Assembly (NCBI RefSeq): GCF_002233675.1
Contig: NZ_NMUQ01000002.1
Coordinates: 905,404-969,403, forward strand
DNA: 64,000 bases
Source: Paenibacillus herberti
Lineage (GTDB): Bacteria; Bacillota; Bacilli; Paenibacillales; Paenibacillaceae
Reading direction: 5' to 3'
Part shown: positions 44,939-55,010 of the stretch, one piece after another
Numbering within the stretch: position 1 is the first letter of the stretch
How the letters are laid out: every line of letters starts with the position of its first letter
Notes under the pieces: model-generated
Seen by the model: only the letters and a program-made list of their open reading frames with translations
Database searches by the model: none
Told to the model about the DNA's origin: nothing
Position numbers and translations under genes: made by a program

Positions 44939-46258
44939 TTGAAGAGTTTAAATCGTTTTGCAAGCGTTTTCTCATCCGTAATTCTGCTGTCTACTCTTAT
45001 TGCATGCAGCAGTTCTGAAGAGCCTAGTGCTGGAACGGGTAACAGCGACAAACAGAAAAAAGCGGTTACCATTCAATACACCTTCTGGGGTGACGCGGCT
45101 ACAAAAGCAACCCACGAACGGCTTGTCGACAACTTTAATAAAAAGAACACAGGCGTAACGGTGAAAGCTATCCATGTTCCAGCATTTGATCAATATTTGC
45201 AAAAGGTACAAACGACAATGGCTTCGGGAACAGCTCCTGACGTCATCAACTTTGTCCATAATGACGTTTATGCCTTTGCCTCCAGGGATGTATTGGTTGA
45301 TTTGACGGAGTGGATCAAGCGGGATTGGGATGGAGCCAAGCTGGGAGAAAACTTGGGCGATCTAATGGAAGGCATGAAATATGAAGGTAAACAATATGCG
45401 CTTCCGCGTAATGCCGGCGGTTGGTATACGTACTACAACAAAACGCTATTTGATAAAGCCGGTGTTAAATATCCCGATGAAAGCTGGACGTGGGAGACGT
45501 TAGTGGCAGAAGGCAAAAAACTATCGAATAATTCAGCCAATGTTAACGAACGGACATGGGCTATCGCCTTCGATGCCAAAGCAACTGCACAGCATATTAA
45601 CTACATGTGGCAAGCGGGCGGCGACTATTTCAATGAAGATAAATCTGCCCTACTATTCGACTCTCCAAAGACGAAGCAGGGTCTGCAATTCATGTACGAC
45701 TTGATGTACAAGGATAAAATTGCGCCAGATCCAAGTATTACTTCCATCCAAAAGCCGGTTGATCTGTTCTCCTCCGGGCAGCTAGCGATGTATCAGGATT
45801 CGATGGGGAATATCGTTCGATTTACCGGTGCCAAAGATTTGAACTGGGGAATTGCTTACCTGCCTAAAGGTCCGGAAAATCGGTTTGGCCGAATTGGCGC
45901 TACCGGCTTAGCTATTCCAGAAGGAAGCAAAAATAAAGAGGCCGCTTGGGAATTTATCAAATATGTAAACGGCAATGAAGGCCAAGAGATTTTGGCTAAA
46001 GACGGCTTCTCAGCCCCTGTCAGAGAGCAGCTGTTGCAGGATGAGTCGAAGTTTTTACCCGCAGATAAATTCCCGATTGACCGCAACGTCGCTATAAAAG
46101 GTTACCAAGAATACGGCAAGCTGCTTCCTAGCCATAAAAATTGGACTCAAATCGAAGCCGTAGCCAAGAAATACCTCGATTTGTACTTTATTAATTCCAT
46201 GAGCCTTGATGAAGCAACCAAAAAAATCATGGATGAAGCAACCCCTTTATTGAAATAA
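44939..46258 (+). CDS. Sugar-type ABC transporter substrate-binding lipoprotein
   Basis: A 439-residue family-1 (MalE/UgpB-type) solute-binding lipoprotein. The signal peptide ends in a lipobox LSTLIAC (Cys23). The mature domain opens VTIQYTFWGDAATKATHERL and includes GTAPDVINFVHNDVYAFASR (near 95-114) and LPRNAGGWYTYYNKTLFDKAG (near 155). It delivers a carbohydrate or polyol-like ligand to the two permeases downstream. TTG 44939 is about eight bases after GAGGGGG. First gene of an apparent eight-gene operon; no ABC ATPase is encoded, so a shared MsmX-type ATPase is presumed. Confidence 0.9.
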   Translation: MKSLNRFASVFSSVILLSTLIACSSSEEPSAGTGNSDKQKKAVTIQYTFWGDAATKATHERLVDNFNKKNTGVTVKAIHVPAFDQYLQKVQTTMASGTAPDVINFVHNDVYAFASRDVLVDLTEWIKRDWDGAKLGENLGDLMEGMKYEGKQYALPRNAGGWYTYYNKTLFDKAGVKYPDESWTWETLVAEGKKLSNNSANVNERTWAIAFDAKATAQHINYMWQAGGDYFNEDKSALLFDSPKTKQGLQFMYDLMYKDKIAPDPSITSIQKPVDLFSSGQLAMYQDSMGNIVRFTGAKDLNWGIAYLPKGPENRFGRIGATGLAIPEGSKNKEAAWEFIKYVNGNEGQEILAKDGFSAPVREQLLQDESKFLPADKFPIDRNVAIKGYQEYGKLLPSHKNWTQIEAVAKKYLDLYFINSMSLDEATKKIMDEATPLLK

Positions 46259-46276
46259 GCAGATGAGGATAGACAG

Positions 46277-47167
46277 GTGGTGGTTCTTCTGAAAGGTTCA
46301 AATAAGGACTTGCCCGTAGCAGTGTGGTTTATACTGCCGAGTTTCATCGGATTTGCCATTTTCACGGGAATTCCAATCCTTGTAGCTTTGGTATTATCCT
46401 TTTACGATTGGAACCTATTAAATACGCCTAAGTTTGTCGGTTTTGAAAATTACGATACGTTATTCCGCAGCGATCCCATTTTCATGAAAGTGTTATGGAA
46501 CACCTTGTACTTCGTGCTCGGGTCCGTACCGCTTAGCATTATAATCGCCCTATTTATCGCAGTTCTCTTGAATCAGAAATTGAAAGCGATCGCATTTTTG
46601 AGGGCAGGATATTTCCTGCCCGTTATTTCCTCAATTGTCGCTGCGTCGCTCGTCTGGAAATGGATTTTCAATCCTGACTTTGGGATCATAAACGACTTTC
46701 TGAGAATGATCGGCATCAGCAATCCGCCGAAATGGATTACAAGTACGGCGTGGGCAATGCCGTCCATTATCATTGTCGCCATATGGAAAAATCTCGGGTA
46801 CAACATGGTTATTTTCTTGGCTGGGCTACAGGACATTCCTAAGGATTTATACGAAGCCGGGGAAATTGACGGAGCAAACAAGCGGCAACTGTTCTGGCAT
46901 ATTACGCTGCCTCTCCTACGGCCAACCACCTTTTTCATCACCATTATTTCGATCATTGGCTCCTTCCAGGTGTTTGGACAGGCGCTGGTTATGACCGAGG
47001 GCGGGCCAGGAATATCAACGAATACAATCGTCTTTTATATTTACCAGAATGCGTTTGTTTTCTTTAAGATGGGTTACGCATCCGCTTCAGCGTGGGTTCT
47101 GTTCTTCATCGTTTTATTCTTTACAGCTATTCAGTCCAAGATCGGCAAAAGGAGGGGAGCTCTATGA
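46277..47167 (+). CDS. ABC transporter permease (MalF/UgpA type)
   Basis: A 296-residue inner-membrane permease with six helices. The EAA loop that contacts the ATPase reads YEAGEIDGANKRQLFWHITL followed by PLLRP (near 197-221). GTG 46277 follows GAGG by eight bases; GTG 46280 is an alternative. Four-base overlap with the next permease. Confidence 0.9.
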   Translation: MVVLLKGSNKDLPVAVWFILPSFIGFAIFTGIPILVALVLSFYDWNLLNTPKFVGFENYDTLFRSDPIFMKVLWNTLYFVLGSVPLSIIIALFIAVLLNQKLKAIAFLRAGYFLPVISSIVAASLVWKWIFNPDFGIINDFLRMIGISNPPKWITSTAWAMPSIIIVAIWKNLGYNMVIFLAGLQDIPKDLYEAGEIDGANKRQLFWHITLPLLRPTTFFITIISIIGSFQVFGQALVMTEGGPGISTNTIVFYIYQNAFVFFKMGYASASAWVLFFIVLFFTAIQSKIGKRRGAL

Positions 47168-48006
47168 TTCAAATGGGTAAATCGGTTAGTTCCAACTGGA
47201 TCAAAGGGCTGTCTTACCTCATTTTGTTCTCCGGTTTATGGATCATGATACTCCCGTTTCTATGGATGATTTCCAGCTCCTTCAAAACGTTGGAGCAAGT
47301 GAACGAGATTCCGATTCGCTGGATTCCCACCGAGTTTCACTTTGAGAACTATCTGGAAGTGTTTCGTGTCATCCCGATGGCCAAATTCATGGGCAATACG
47401 GTGTTTGTTTCCTTTATCGTAACGGTCGTGACGTTGATGATTTGCGCCATGGCCGCCTATGCCTTTGCTCGTTTGGAGTTTAGAGGCCGTGACGCCTTAT
47501 TTTTCTGTTACCTAGCCACGATGATGGTCCCGGACCAGGTTACGATGATACCGAACTTTATTATGATGAAATATTTCGGATGGATCGACTCCTACTATGC
47601 GTTAACCATCCCTAAATTTTTCTCGGCTTTTGGAGTATTCATGCTCCGTCAGTTTTTCCTGACGATTCCGAGGGAGCTTGAGGAGGCGGCAACCATTGAT
47701 GGATGCAGCCGCGCAAGAACCTTCTGGTCTGTCGTACTTCCACTCGCGAAGCCTGCTCTCGTTACGCTGGGGATCTTTACTTTCCTCGGAGAATGGAATT
47801 CCTTCCTCTGGCCTTTAATCGTTACGAACAATGTTGATTTGCAAACGATTCAAGTGGGATTACGGACCTTCCAAGGGGAGTTTGGGACCCAGTGGAATCT
47901 GCTTATGGCAGGTACCGTAATTGCCGAGCTTCCGATCATCGCGTTATACATTTTCGCCCAAAAATATATTATTGCCGGCATCGCTACCTCAGGCATTAAA
48001 GGCTAG
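47164..48006 (+). CDS. ABC transporter permease (MalG/UgpE type)
   Basis: A 280-residue permease with six helices; the EAA loop is ELEEAATIDGCSRARTFWSV followed by VLPLAKPAL (near 178-206). The ATG at 47164 overlaps the previous stop (ATGA) and is preceded by AAAGGAGGGGAG. With the upstream genes it forms a CUT1-type sugar importer lacking its own ATPase. Confidence 0.92.
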   Translation: MIQMGKSVSSNWIKGLSYLILFSGLWIMILPFLWMISSSFKTLEQVNEIPIRWIPTEFHFENYLEVFRVIPMAKFMGNTVFVSFIVTVVTLMICAMAAYAFARLEFRGRDALFFCYLATMMVPDQVTMIPNFIMMKYFGWIDSYYALTIPKFFSAFGVFMLRQFFLTIPRELEEAATIDGCSRARTFWSVVLPLAKPALVTLGIFTFLGEWNSFLWPLIVTNNVDLQTIQVGLRTFQGEFGTQWNLLMAGTVIAELPIIALYIFAQKYIIAGIATSGIKG

Positions 48007-48039
48007 GCAATAACAAGTACAGAGGAGAGAAACCGCTTA

Positions 48040-49836
48040 ATGAAACAATTGCCTTATGAAACGATCATCTGTGTGGATTTACGTCCGTTTAATCCTTCGA
48101 AGCTGGATTTCGGTGTTGGAGATTACATGGATAAGTTAGCATTCAAACCTGACATCTTAGTGTTTCTGAATTTCTTTGTCGACTTTGTTCATCGACATGA
48201 AGAGGTTGATGAGACTGCTTTTAGCCGGATGACGATTGGTCAAAGGGGAACTCCAGCTCCACATGCCTGGACCAAAAGAGATCTGGCCGGATTGATTGCT
48301 TGCTTGAAGGATGCCGGTGTACGCTCGTTTCTGGGGCTGTTGTCGAGCACGAGCAGCGATATATGGAAGGGCGTCAATATCGACTGGGAGTTCAACGAGA
48401 TTCTGCAAACAAAACGCGGCAACCAGCGTGTTTGGGGAAGTGCGATTAATCCTCTGAAACGTTTTACAGACGGATCGTATTACGAAGATATTTTTGCAAG
48501 AGATTTGCTGAAAGTACTTCAGGATTTCCAATTTGATGGTTATGTGGCCGGGGACGGCATGCTTGGTCTCAGAGGTCCTCATGAAACGCTGTTGGATACA
48601 GACTTTAGTGAAGATATGACCGATCAATTTGCCAGCTTCCATGAAATGAAACTTCCTGAATTCGAGGATTACGATGCTCGGGCCGATTATATTGTGGAAA
48701 ATTATTTTGCCGAATGGGTGCAATTTTACGTCCATCGTTGGGGACAGCATGTAGAGAAATTGACTGGCCTGCTGAAGCCGAATGGCAAGTCTCTTATGGC
48801 AATTGATGCTTGGAGCAGAAACCCGGAAGAACTGATCACGGCGTTCGGCATTGATTACCGCGTTCTGCATCAAAGGGGATTAGAAGCTGTTTTTGTACAA
48901 GCTCGTGAAACGAATAAGTGGCGTAAACATCGTGAAGGCGAGTATGTGAAGGAAGAAAACTCCGTATACGGCTTCCTGACACATAAAGCTTACGAGCCGG
49001 GAATTCGTTATTATTGGGCCGAAGCGACGATTAATTTGCCTGAGTTCTGGAACTCCGTATTGGATCTTCCCCATGTATTGGAGAGGGAGACATACGGATA
49101 CCTATGGAGCATGAACTGGCGGAATGGGGAATTCTCCAGGGCAATTGACGGCATTTGCGTCATTTGGGGCAATGATCTGACCGAGGAGCAGTGGAGATGG
49201 CTTGTGCAGCGCTGGTCGATGGCCTATTCCCAAATCGCTGAGTTCCAGTCTCCTGCTGGGTTGACCTTGCTGTGGAGTGAGCTTGGCATCAAGGAGTTGA
49301 ACGCGGAAAACAAACGATACGGACAACGTTTTGCCAAGCTATTGAATCTCGGTTTGTGCATTCAGTCCAGCGTTCATGCGGATGAGCTGCATGGTGAAGG
49401 TGAACAGGGCTGGGGGAGTGCTTATCCAGAGCAACACTTGCTGACCTTTGATCAAACACTGCTGCAGCGTCTTCCATCCCTTGCCCATCGTGTATTTCTT
49501 ATCCTCGAGGACTATATCCAATTCAAGGGTGTCCGCTATAGCTGGCAGGAGGGGATTGAGCTTATGAAGCATACAAGCGGCATAAGAACCTCCCGCGGAC
49601 GGGTGCTCGGATTCCAAAATAGGGCAGGGGCATTAGTGCTTAGCCTGGAAAATCAGGAGAACTTATTTTATGAACAAGTTAAGTTATCGGTGCCGTTCCA
49701 TATTGATGATGTGAAGGTGCTCCCGCCAAGGGAATGGTTCGCCATTCCGGAATCGACGGAAGGCAATGTGACGCAAATATCGGTTGCTCCAGATGCCTCA
49801 ACTCAAGTTATCGTCCACCGCTCCAAGCTGATCTAA
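48040..49836 (+). CDS. Uncharacterised ~600-residue protein, paralogue A (possible TIM-barrel hydrolase)
   Basis: A 598-residue cytosolic protein of no family I recognise. It shares about half its residues by eye with the next gene. Conserved blocks include CVDLRPFNP (near 11), VFLNFFVDFVHRHEEVD (near 41), QTKRGNQRVWG (near 123), DGYVAGDGMLGLRGPHETL (near 167), NYFAEWVQFYVHRWGQH (near 221) and AIDAWSRNPEELITAFGIDY (near 257). Alternating strands and conserved acids in the first ~360 residues suggest a glycosidase-like barrel; the last ~150 look beta-rich. GAGGAG lies upstream of the ATG. It follows the permeases by 34 bp. Confidence 0.8.
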   Translation: MKQLPYETIICVDLRPFNPSKLDFGVGDYMDKLAFKPDILVFLNFFVDFVHRHEEVDETAFSRMTIGQRGTPAPHAWTKRDLAGLIACLKDAGVRSFLGLLSSTSSDIWKGVNIDWEFNEILQTKRGNQRVWGSAINPLKRFTDGSYYEDIFARDLLKVLQDFQFDGYVAGDGMLGLRGPHETLLDTDFSEDMTDQFASFHEMKLPEFEDYDARADYIVENYFAEWVQFYVHRWGQHVEKLTGLLKPNGKSLMAIDAWSRNPEELITAFGIDYRVLHQRGLEAVFVQARETNKWRKHREGEYVKEENSVYGFLTHKAYEPGIRYYWAEATINLPEFWNSVLDLPHVLERETYGYLWSMNWRNGEFSRAIDGICVIWGNDLTEEQWRWLVQRWSMAYSQIAEFQSPAGLTLLWSELGIKELNAENKRYGQRFAKLLNLGLCIQSSVHADELHGEGEQGWGSAYPEQHLLTFDQTLLQRLPSLAHRVFLILEDYIQFKGVRYSWQEGIELMKHTSGIRTSRGRVLGFQNRAGALVLSLENQENLFYEQVKLSVPFHIDDVKVLPPREWFAIPESTEGNVTQISVAPDASTQVIVHRSKLI

Positions 49837-49914
49837 TCAATTCTTGAGAGTAGAAGGAATGAAGGCTCCGATGAGGCGGCATTCGTTCTTTTCTTCCATA
49901 AGGGGATGAATCGT

Positions 49915-51708
49915 TTGGACTCGTTAGCATTTCCAACTTTAATTTCCATTGATCTTCGTCCATTCCATCCCGGCGCCCCGGATAGCGGCGTGCAGGCTTA
50001 TATGAACAAGCTCGGATTTAAGCCCGACACCTTAATTTTCCTGAACTTTTTTGTTGATTTTTTGCATACTCACACTGAAATTGACGATACCCCAATCAAT
50101 AAAATGAATGCCGGCCAGCGTGGGACGCCTACGCCTTTTCCATGGACCCGCAAGGATTTGTTTAACCTCGTCAATGCGGTGAAAAATGCAGGCATTCGGC
50201 CGCTTCTCGGCATTTTATCGTTCACCAGCAGCGATGTATGGCAAAGTGCCAGAGTTGATGAAATAGATACCGAGATCTATCAGACCAAACGAGGGAATCA
50301 AAAAATGTGGGGAAACTGCATTAATCCGTTGAAACACGGCTCGGATGGATCGTTGTATGAGGATCGATTTATTGCTGATTTAATGACGGTCATCGAGGAT
50401 TACGGCTTCGAGGGCTACGTTGCAGGTGACGGCATGATGGGATTAAGAGGCCCTCGTGAAACCTTAGAGGATTCCGATTTTAGCTTGGATATGGTGAGGC
50501 AGTTCCAACAGTATAGCGAAGTGGTTCTCCCTCATTTGGACGACTACGATGAGCGGGCAAATTATATAACCGAGCATTATTTTGCCGAATGGGTTCAATT
50601 CTATGTCTACCGATGGGGGGAGCATTTCGGCAAGCTTTCCTCCAAGCTGAAGCCCCTAGGTAAGGCGCTCATCGGCATAGATGCATGGAGCCGGAACCCG
50701 GAGGAATCCATTACTGCGTTCGGCATCGACTACCGGGTTTTATATGAGAAGGGTCTGGAAGGAGTACTCGTCCGTGCGGGCGAGGCCAACAAAATACGTA
50801 AACATCGGGAAGGCGATTATGTATGGGAAGAGAATTCAATCTATACGTTTCTATCGCATAAAGCCTACGAACCCCGGCTCCAATACTATTGGGCAGTTTC
50901 AACCGTTAATCAGCCTGAGTTCTGGAATGCCGTATTAGATCTGCCACATGTGATGGAGAGGGAGGCCTTCGCTTATTTATGGACGATGTACGGAAGTGGA
51001 GAGACGGGTCGCTTTGAGCGAGCCATCGATGGTTTAGCGGTCATTTGGGGCAATGATATTAGTACCGCTCAGTGGGACTGGTTAACGAGCATATGGAACA
51101 GAGCGTTCCACCTTGTGAAACAATTCGAGCGGCCGGTCGGCTTAACCCTCCTATGGAATGATAAGGGAACTGGGCAGCATACCTCGGAGAACAAGCAATA
51201 TGGCCACAGCTTTTCAAAGCTGCTTAACGAGGGTATTTGTGTCCATTCCGCAGTTGAGGAAAGGAATATACGTCCTTTCCTGGGTGCTACCGGATATCTG
51301 GTAGCATTAGACCCCGATATTTTGCTGCGAGAGCCACAGTTGGAGGATCGTACTTTTGTTATTTTGAGCAATCGTATACGGTTTAAGGGAGAGATTTATC
51401 CATGGGCGGTTGGCGTTCGCCTGATCAAGGGGCTTTGCGGCGTTCATATTTCCAAGGGACGAATGGTCGGTTTTGAAGCGAAAGAGGGGACCTTCGTGTT
51501 CAGCCTAGAAAATGCAGCGAATCTATACTACGAAACGGCTCAGGTTCATCTTCCAGTAGATGTGGAAGAGATCTTCACTCTGGAATCCGATCCGCAAACG
51601 CAGCTTCGAATTGTAGATAACAGCTCACGGATATTTTCGTTGCCGCCAGATGGCGCTGTTCAGATCGCTTTTAAAATGAAAGGAGCAACGGGTGATGAAT
51701 TTAATTGA
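49915..51708 (+). CDS. Uncharacterised ~600-residue protein, paralogue B
   Basis: A 597-residue paralogue of the preceding gene; the blocks SIDLRPFHP, IFLNFFVDFLHTHTEID, QTKRGNQKMWG, GYVAGDGMMGLRGPRETL, EHYFAEWVQFYVYRWGEH and GIDAWSRNPEESITAFGIDY recur in order. TTG 49915 is chosen: AAGGGG ends nine bases before it, the ATG at 49906 abuts that site, and from TTG the N-terminus aligns with paralogue A without a gap. The genes probably arose by tandem duplication. Its stop overlaps the next gene by 17 bases. Confidence 0.8.
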   Translation: MDSLAFPTLISIDLRPFHPGAPDSGVQAYMNKLGFKPDTLIFLNFFVDFLHTHTEIDDTPINKMNAGQRGTPTPFPWTRKDLFNLVNAVKNAGIRPLLGILSFTSSDVWQSARVDEIDTEIYQTKRGNQKMWGNCINPLKHGSDGSLYEDRFIADLMTVIEDYGFEGYVAGDGMMGLRGPRETLEDSDFSLDMVRQFQQYSEVVLPHLDDYDERANYITEHYFAEWVQFYVYRWGEHFGKLSSKLKPLGKALIGIDAWSRNPEESITAFGIDYRVLYEKGLEGVLVRAGEANKIRKHREGDYVWEENSIYTFLSHKAYEPRLQYYWAVSTVNQPEFWNAVLDLPHVMEREAFAYLWTMYGSGETGRFERAIDGLAVIWGNDISTAQWDWLTSIWNRAFHLVKQFERPVGLTLLWNDKGTGQHTSENKQYGHSFSKLLNEGICVHSAVEERNIRPFLGATGYLVALDPDILLREPQLEDRTFVILSNRIRFKGEIYPWAVGVRLIKGLCGVHISKGRMVGFEAKEGTFVFSLENAANLYYETAQVHLPVDVEEIFTLESDPQTQLRIVDNSSRIFSLPPDGAVQIAFKMKGATGDEFN

Positions 51709-52564
51709 GAATATTGGTTTTATCGGTACGGGTGTCATGGGTAAAAGCATGGTTAAAAACTTGATTAAAGCGGGATATAAGCTGCATGTATACAGCCGCA
51801 CCAAATCCAAGGCGGATGAACTGCTCGAGGCCGGAGCCGTGTGGCATGACACACCGGCGCAGTTGGCAAGCGAGGTTGACGCCGTCATTACGATGGTAGG
51901 CTACCCAGCCGATGTGGAAGAGATTTATTTAGGGGAACATGGAGTTATTGGGAGTGCCAAAGCGGGCACGTATTTTATCGATATGACCACATCTAGCCCC
52001 AGCCTGGCTAAACGATTGGAACAGGAAGCGAAAGTTAAGCAATGCCACTGTCTGGATGCCCCGGTATCCGGCGGCGATGTTGGGGCTCGCGAAGCAAAGC
52101 TGTCCATTATGGTTGGCGGCGAGCAGGAAGTTTTTGCAGCTGTGATGCCGATTTTCGAAGCGCTTGGCACGAACATCGTGTATCAAGGAGCGGCGGGAGC
52201 GGGACAGCATACGAAGATGTGCAATCAAATCGCGATCGCTTCCAACATGATCGGGGTTTGTGAAGCACTGATTTATGCGAAGAAGGCCGGACTTGATCCC
52301 ACGACCGTATTAAAAAGTATCGAATCCGGTGCTGCTGGCAGCTGGTCGCTCAGCAATTTAGGACCAAGAATTATCGCGGGTAACTTTGACCCTGGCTTTT
52401 TTGTGAAACATTTCATTAAGGATATGGGAATCGCCCTACAGTCTGCTGCCGAAATGGGAATGGAAACGCATGGTCTGAAGCTGGCTAAATCCCTCTACGA
52501 CCAACTTGTAGAGCTCGGTGAAGGGGACAGCGGAACGCAGGTATTATACAAAATTTACTCTTAA
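51692..52564 (+). CDS. NAD(P)-dependent beta-hydroxyacid dehydrogenase (GarR/YkwC-like)
   Basis: A 290-residue member of the 3-hydroxyisobutyrate / tartronate semialdehyde reductase family. The Rossmann motif is IGFIGTGVMGKSMVKNL (near 7-23), the substrate loop DAPVSGGDVGAREAKLSIMV (near 125-144), and the catalytic Lys lies in GQHTKMCNQ (near 171). It interconverts a beta-hydroxyacid and its semialdehyde or ketoacid; in this operon a tartronate-semialdehyde or glyoxylate reductase role is conceivable but unproven. GTG 51692 (seven bases after AAGGAG) or ATG 51695 is the start. Confidence 0.88.
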   Translation: MMNLIENIGFIGTGVMGKSMVKNLIKAGYKLHVYSRTKSKADELLEAGAVWHDTPAQLASEVDAVITMVGYPADVEEIYLGEHGVIGSAKAGTYFIDMTTSSPSLAKRLEQEAKVKQCHCLDAPVSGGDVGAREAKLSIMVGGEQEVFAAVMPIFEALGTNIVYQGAAGAGQHTKMCNQIAIASNMIGVCEALIYAKKAGLDPTTVLKSIESGAAGSWSLSNLGPRIIAGNFDPGFFVKHFIKDMGIALQSAAEMGMETHGLKLAKSLYDQLVELGEGDSGTQVLYKIYS

Positions 52565-52600
52565 TTGCGCATCCAGCTGGGGCAGCTAGGGAGGTTACCA

Positions 52601-53377
52601 ATGAAATATGCACGATTTCGCATAGCGGAAGAGCAGCCCATGAAACTAGGCGTTGTGGAAGGCGAGTGGCTGTACGAGGTAGAAGGTGACTTGTTCTCAA
52701 GCCATAAAAAAATCATTAAAGAGAACAAATATCCGCTAAACAGCGTGAAGCTGGAAGCACCCTTAATGCCACGACATATCATTGGAGTCGGCAAAAATTA
52801 TGTTGGACCCGGGGAAGCAAAACCTTCCAAATACCCTGACGTTCCGATCTTTTTCTTTAAACCTGTTTCAGCTGTAATCGGGCCGGGCGAAGACATCGTC
52901 ATTCCGGCTGCTCTCCAGGAAGTTAAATTTGAAGCGGAGTTAGCCGTGATCATGGGGAAAACAGCCAGCAAAATCAAAGAGACCGAGGCCAAGGACTATA
53001 TTTTTGGCTACACGGTAGCCAACGATGTAACCGCACCGCAGTTATTTCATCCCGAAGGGCATTGGATGGTCGGCAAGTCGCAAAATACATTTTCGCCGCT
53101 TGGTCCCTATATAGAAACGGATCTAGATCTTTCGGCGGTACGTGTTGGGGCTCTCCACAACGGGATTGGGAAGCAAAACAGTGGTCTGGATCTCATGATT
53201 TTGCCTATCGAATATATGATCTCTTATCTTTCTCATTCCATGACGCTTGAACCGGGAGATGTTATTTTGTCAGGCTCTCCTGCAGGGGCTGAATTCATGA
53301 AAGATGGAGACGAAATTGAATGCTCCGTCACCGGTATCGGCGTTCTACGCAACCGAGTTGTCCAATCGAAAAATTAA
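52601..53377 (+). CDS. Fumarylacetoacetate hydrolase family protein
   Basis: A 258-residue FAH-superfamily enzyme. The N-terminal part (about 1-60) precedes the catalytic fold with HIIGVGKNYVGPGEA, metal-binding EAELAVIMGK (near 117), GYTVANDVTA (Asp near 144) and DVILSGSPAGAEF near 225. Members cleave or hydrate 2-oxoacids: acylpyruvate hydrolases, oxaloacetate decarboxylases, 2-keto-3-deoxy-sugar-acid dehydratases. The operon context points to a 2-oxoacid intermediate, but which one is open. The ATG at 52601 is six bases after AGGGAGG. Confidence 0.85.
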   Translation: MKYARFRIAEEQPMKLGVVEGEWLYEVEGDLFSSHKKIIKENKYPLNSVKLEAPLMPRHIIGVGKNYVGPGEAKPSKYPDVPIFFFKPVSAVIGPGEDIVIPAALQEVKFEAELAVIMGKTASKIKETEAKDYIFGYTVANDVTAPQLFHPEGHWMVGKSQNTFSPLGPYIETDLDLSAVRVGALHNGIGKQNSGLDLMILPIEYMISYLSHSMTLEPGDVILSGSPAGAEFMKDGDEIECSVTGIGVLRNRVVQSKN

Positions 53378-53399
53378 GAGCTGAAAGGTGTGTTAATCG

Positions 53400-54998
53400 A
53401 TGAGTTCCGTACAATCCTATCCGGCAGGTGTTGAACTGAGGGGTACTGTTCAAGGGTATGAAACGATTTTAACAACGGATGCTTTGAATTTTGTTGTAAA
53501 GCTTCACCGTACATTCAATCCAAGACGTCTGGAGCTTCTCCAGAAAAGGGTGGAGCGGCAAGCTGGAATTGATGCGGGAGAACTGCCACATTTTTTGGGC
53601 GAAACCGAGCATATACGTAATGGAGACTGGCGAGTTGCTCCGGTGCCGGAGGATCTGCAGGACCGTAGAGTGGAGATTACAGGACCGGCCGGTGATCGGA
53701 AAATGGTCATCAATGCGCTTAATTCAGGCGCTCATGCCTTTATGACGGATTTTGAGGATGCAAACTCCCCGACATGGGACAATTCCGTTATGGGTCAGGT
53801 CAACTTGAGAGATGCTATTGATCGGAACATTTCTTTCGAAGCGCCGAACGGTAAAAGCTATACGTTAAACGAGCGGGTAGCCGTCCTTATCGCGCGGCCG
53901 CGCGGTTGGCATTTGGTAGAGAAACATTTGCTCGTGGATGGAGAGCCAATTTCGGGCAGTCTGTTTGATTTTGGACTTTATTTTTTCCATAATGCCAAGA
54001 AGCTGTTGTCCATGGGAAGCGGACCTTACTTTTACCTGCCGAAGCTGGAAAGTCATCTCGAAGCCCGCCTCTGGAATGATGTCTTCGTTCTAGCACAAGA
54101 TGAACTTGGGGTTCCTCAAGGCTCCATTAAGGCGACCGTTCTTATTGAAACGATTATGGCCGCTTTCGAAATGGATGAAATTCTGTATGAACTGCGCGAA
54201 CATATTTCCGCTCTGAACTGCGGCCGTTGGGATTATATTTTCAGCTATATTAAAAAGCTTCGCAATCAGCCGCATGTCATTCTCCCGGACCGCAGCGTAG
54301 TAACGATGACAGCTCCTTTCATGAAATCCTATTCTATTCTCGCGATCAAAACCTGCCACCATCGTGGAGCACATTGTATCGGTGGAATGGCCGCTCAAAT
54401 TCCGGTTAAAGACGATGTTGCTGCGAATGAAGAGGCCATGGGTAAAGTACGGGCTGATAAAGAGCGGGAAGCATCCAACGGCCATGATGGCACCTGGGTG
54501 GCGCATCCCGGTCTGGTTCCGATTGCGATGGAAGTATTTGACCGCTTAATGCCGTCCCCGAATCAGATCGATAAACAGATAGATGCTGAAATTACGGCGG
54601 AGAATTTACTTGAAGTGCCCCGTGGTGAGATCACTGAAGCCGGGCTTCGCATCAACGTCAGCGTTGGGATTCAGTACCTGGAAGCTTGGCTTAGAGGATT
54701 CGGAGCGGTGCCAATTAACAACCTGATGGAGGATGCCGCAACGGCCGAAATTTCAAGAGCGCAGGTATGGCAATGGATTCGTCATCCCAAAGGCATCCTG
54801 GACGATGGTCGGAAAATAACGGTCGAGATGTTCGAAGGAATCGTCACAGAAGAACTCCAGAAATTGAAAGCGTCGATTGGCGAAAATGCTTTCAACAGGG
54901 GGAAATTCGAACAGGCTTCCGAACTATTTTCCAAGCTGACCCTTAGTGAATCCTTTGAAGACTTCCTTACTGTTCCTGGATATTCATTATTAAAATAG
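53400..54998 (+). CDS. aceB: Malate synthase A
   Basis: A 532-residue malate synthase A, condensing glyoxylate with acetyl-CoA to malate. Catalytic residues: Arg in [13 protein letters not shown] (near 163), Glu in [19 protein letters not shown] (near 250), Asp in [19 protein letters not shown] (near 443) and the [11 protein letters not shown] segment near 120. A GAAAGGTG site precedes the ATG. Malate synthase is normally paired with isocitrate lyase; none is in the window. As last gene of a LacI-controlled uptake operon, it suggests that the imported compound gives glyoxylate directly. Confidence 0.95.
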   Translation: MSSVQSYPAGVELRGTVQGYETILTTDALNFVVKLHRTFNPRRLELLQKRVERQAGIDAGELPHFLGETEHIRNGDWRVAPVPEDLQDRRVEITGPAGDRKMVINALNSGAHAFMTDFEDANSPTWDNSVMGQVNLRDAIDRNISFEAPNGKSYTLNERVAVLIARPRGWHLVEKHLLVDGEPISGSLFDFGLYFFHNAKKLLSMGSGPYFYLPKLESHLEARLWNDVFVLAQDELGVPQGSIKATVLIETIMAAFEMDEILYELREHISALNCGRWDYIFSYIKKLRNQPHVILPDRSVVTMTAPFMKSYSILAIKTCHHRGAHCIGGMAAQIPVKDDVAANEEAMGKVRADKEREASNGHDGTWVAHPGLVPIAMEVFDRLMPSPNQIDKQIDAEITAENLLEVPRGEITEAGLRINVSVGIQYLEAWLRGFGAVPINNLMEDAATAEISRAQVWQWIRHPKGILDDGRKITVEMFEGIVTEELQKLKASIGENAFNRGKFEQASELFSKLTLSESFEDFLTVPGYSLLK

Positions 54999-55010
54999 TT
55001 AATAATGCGA

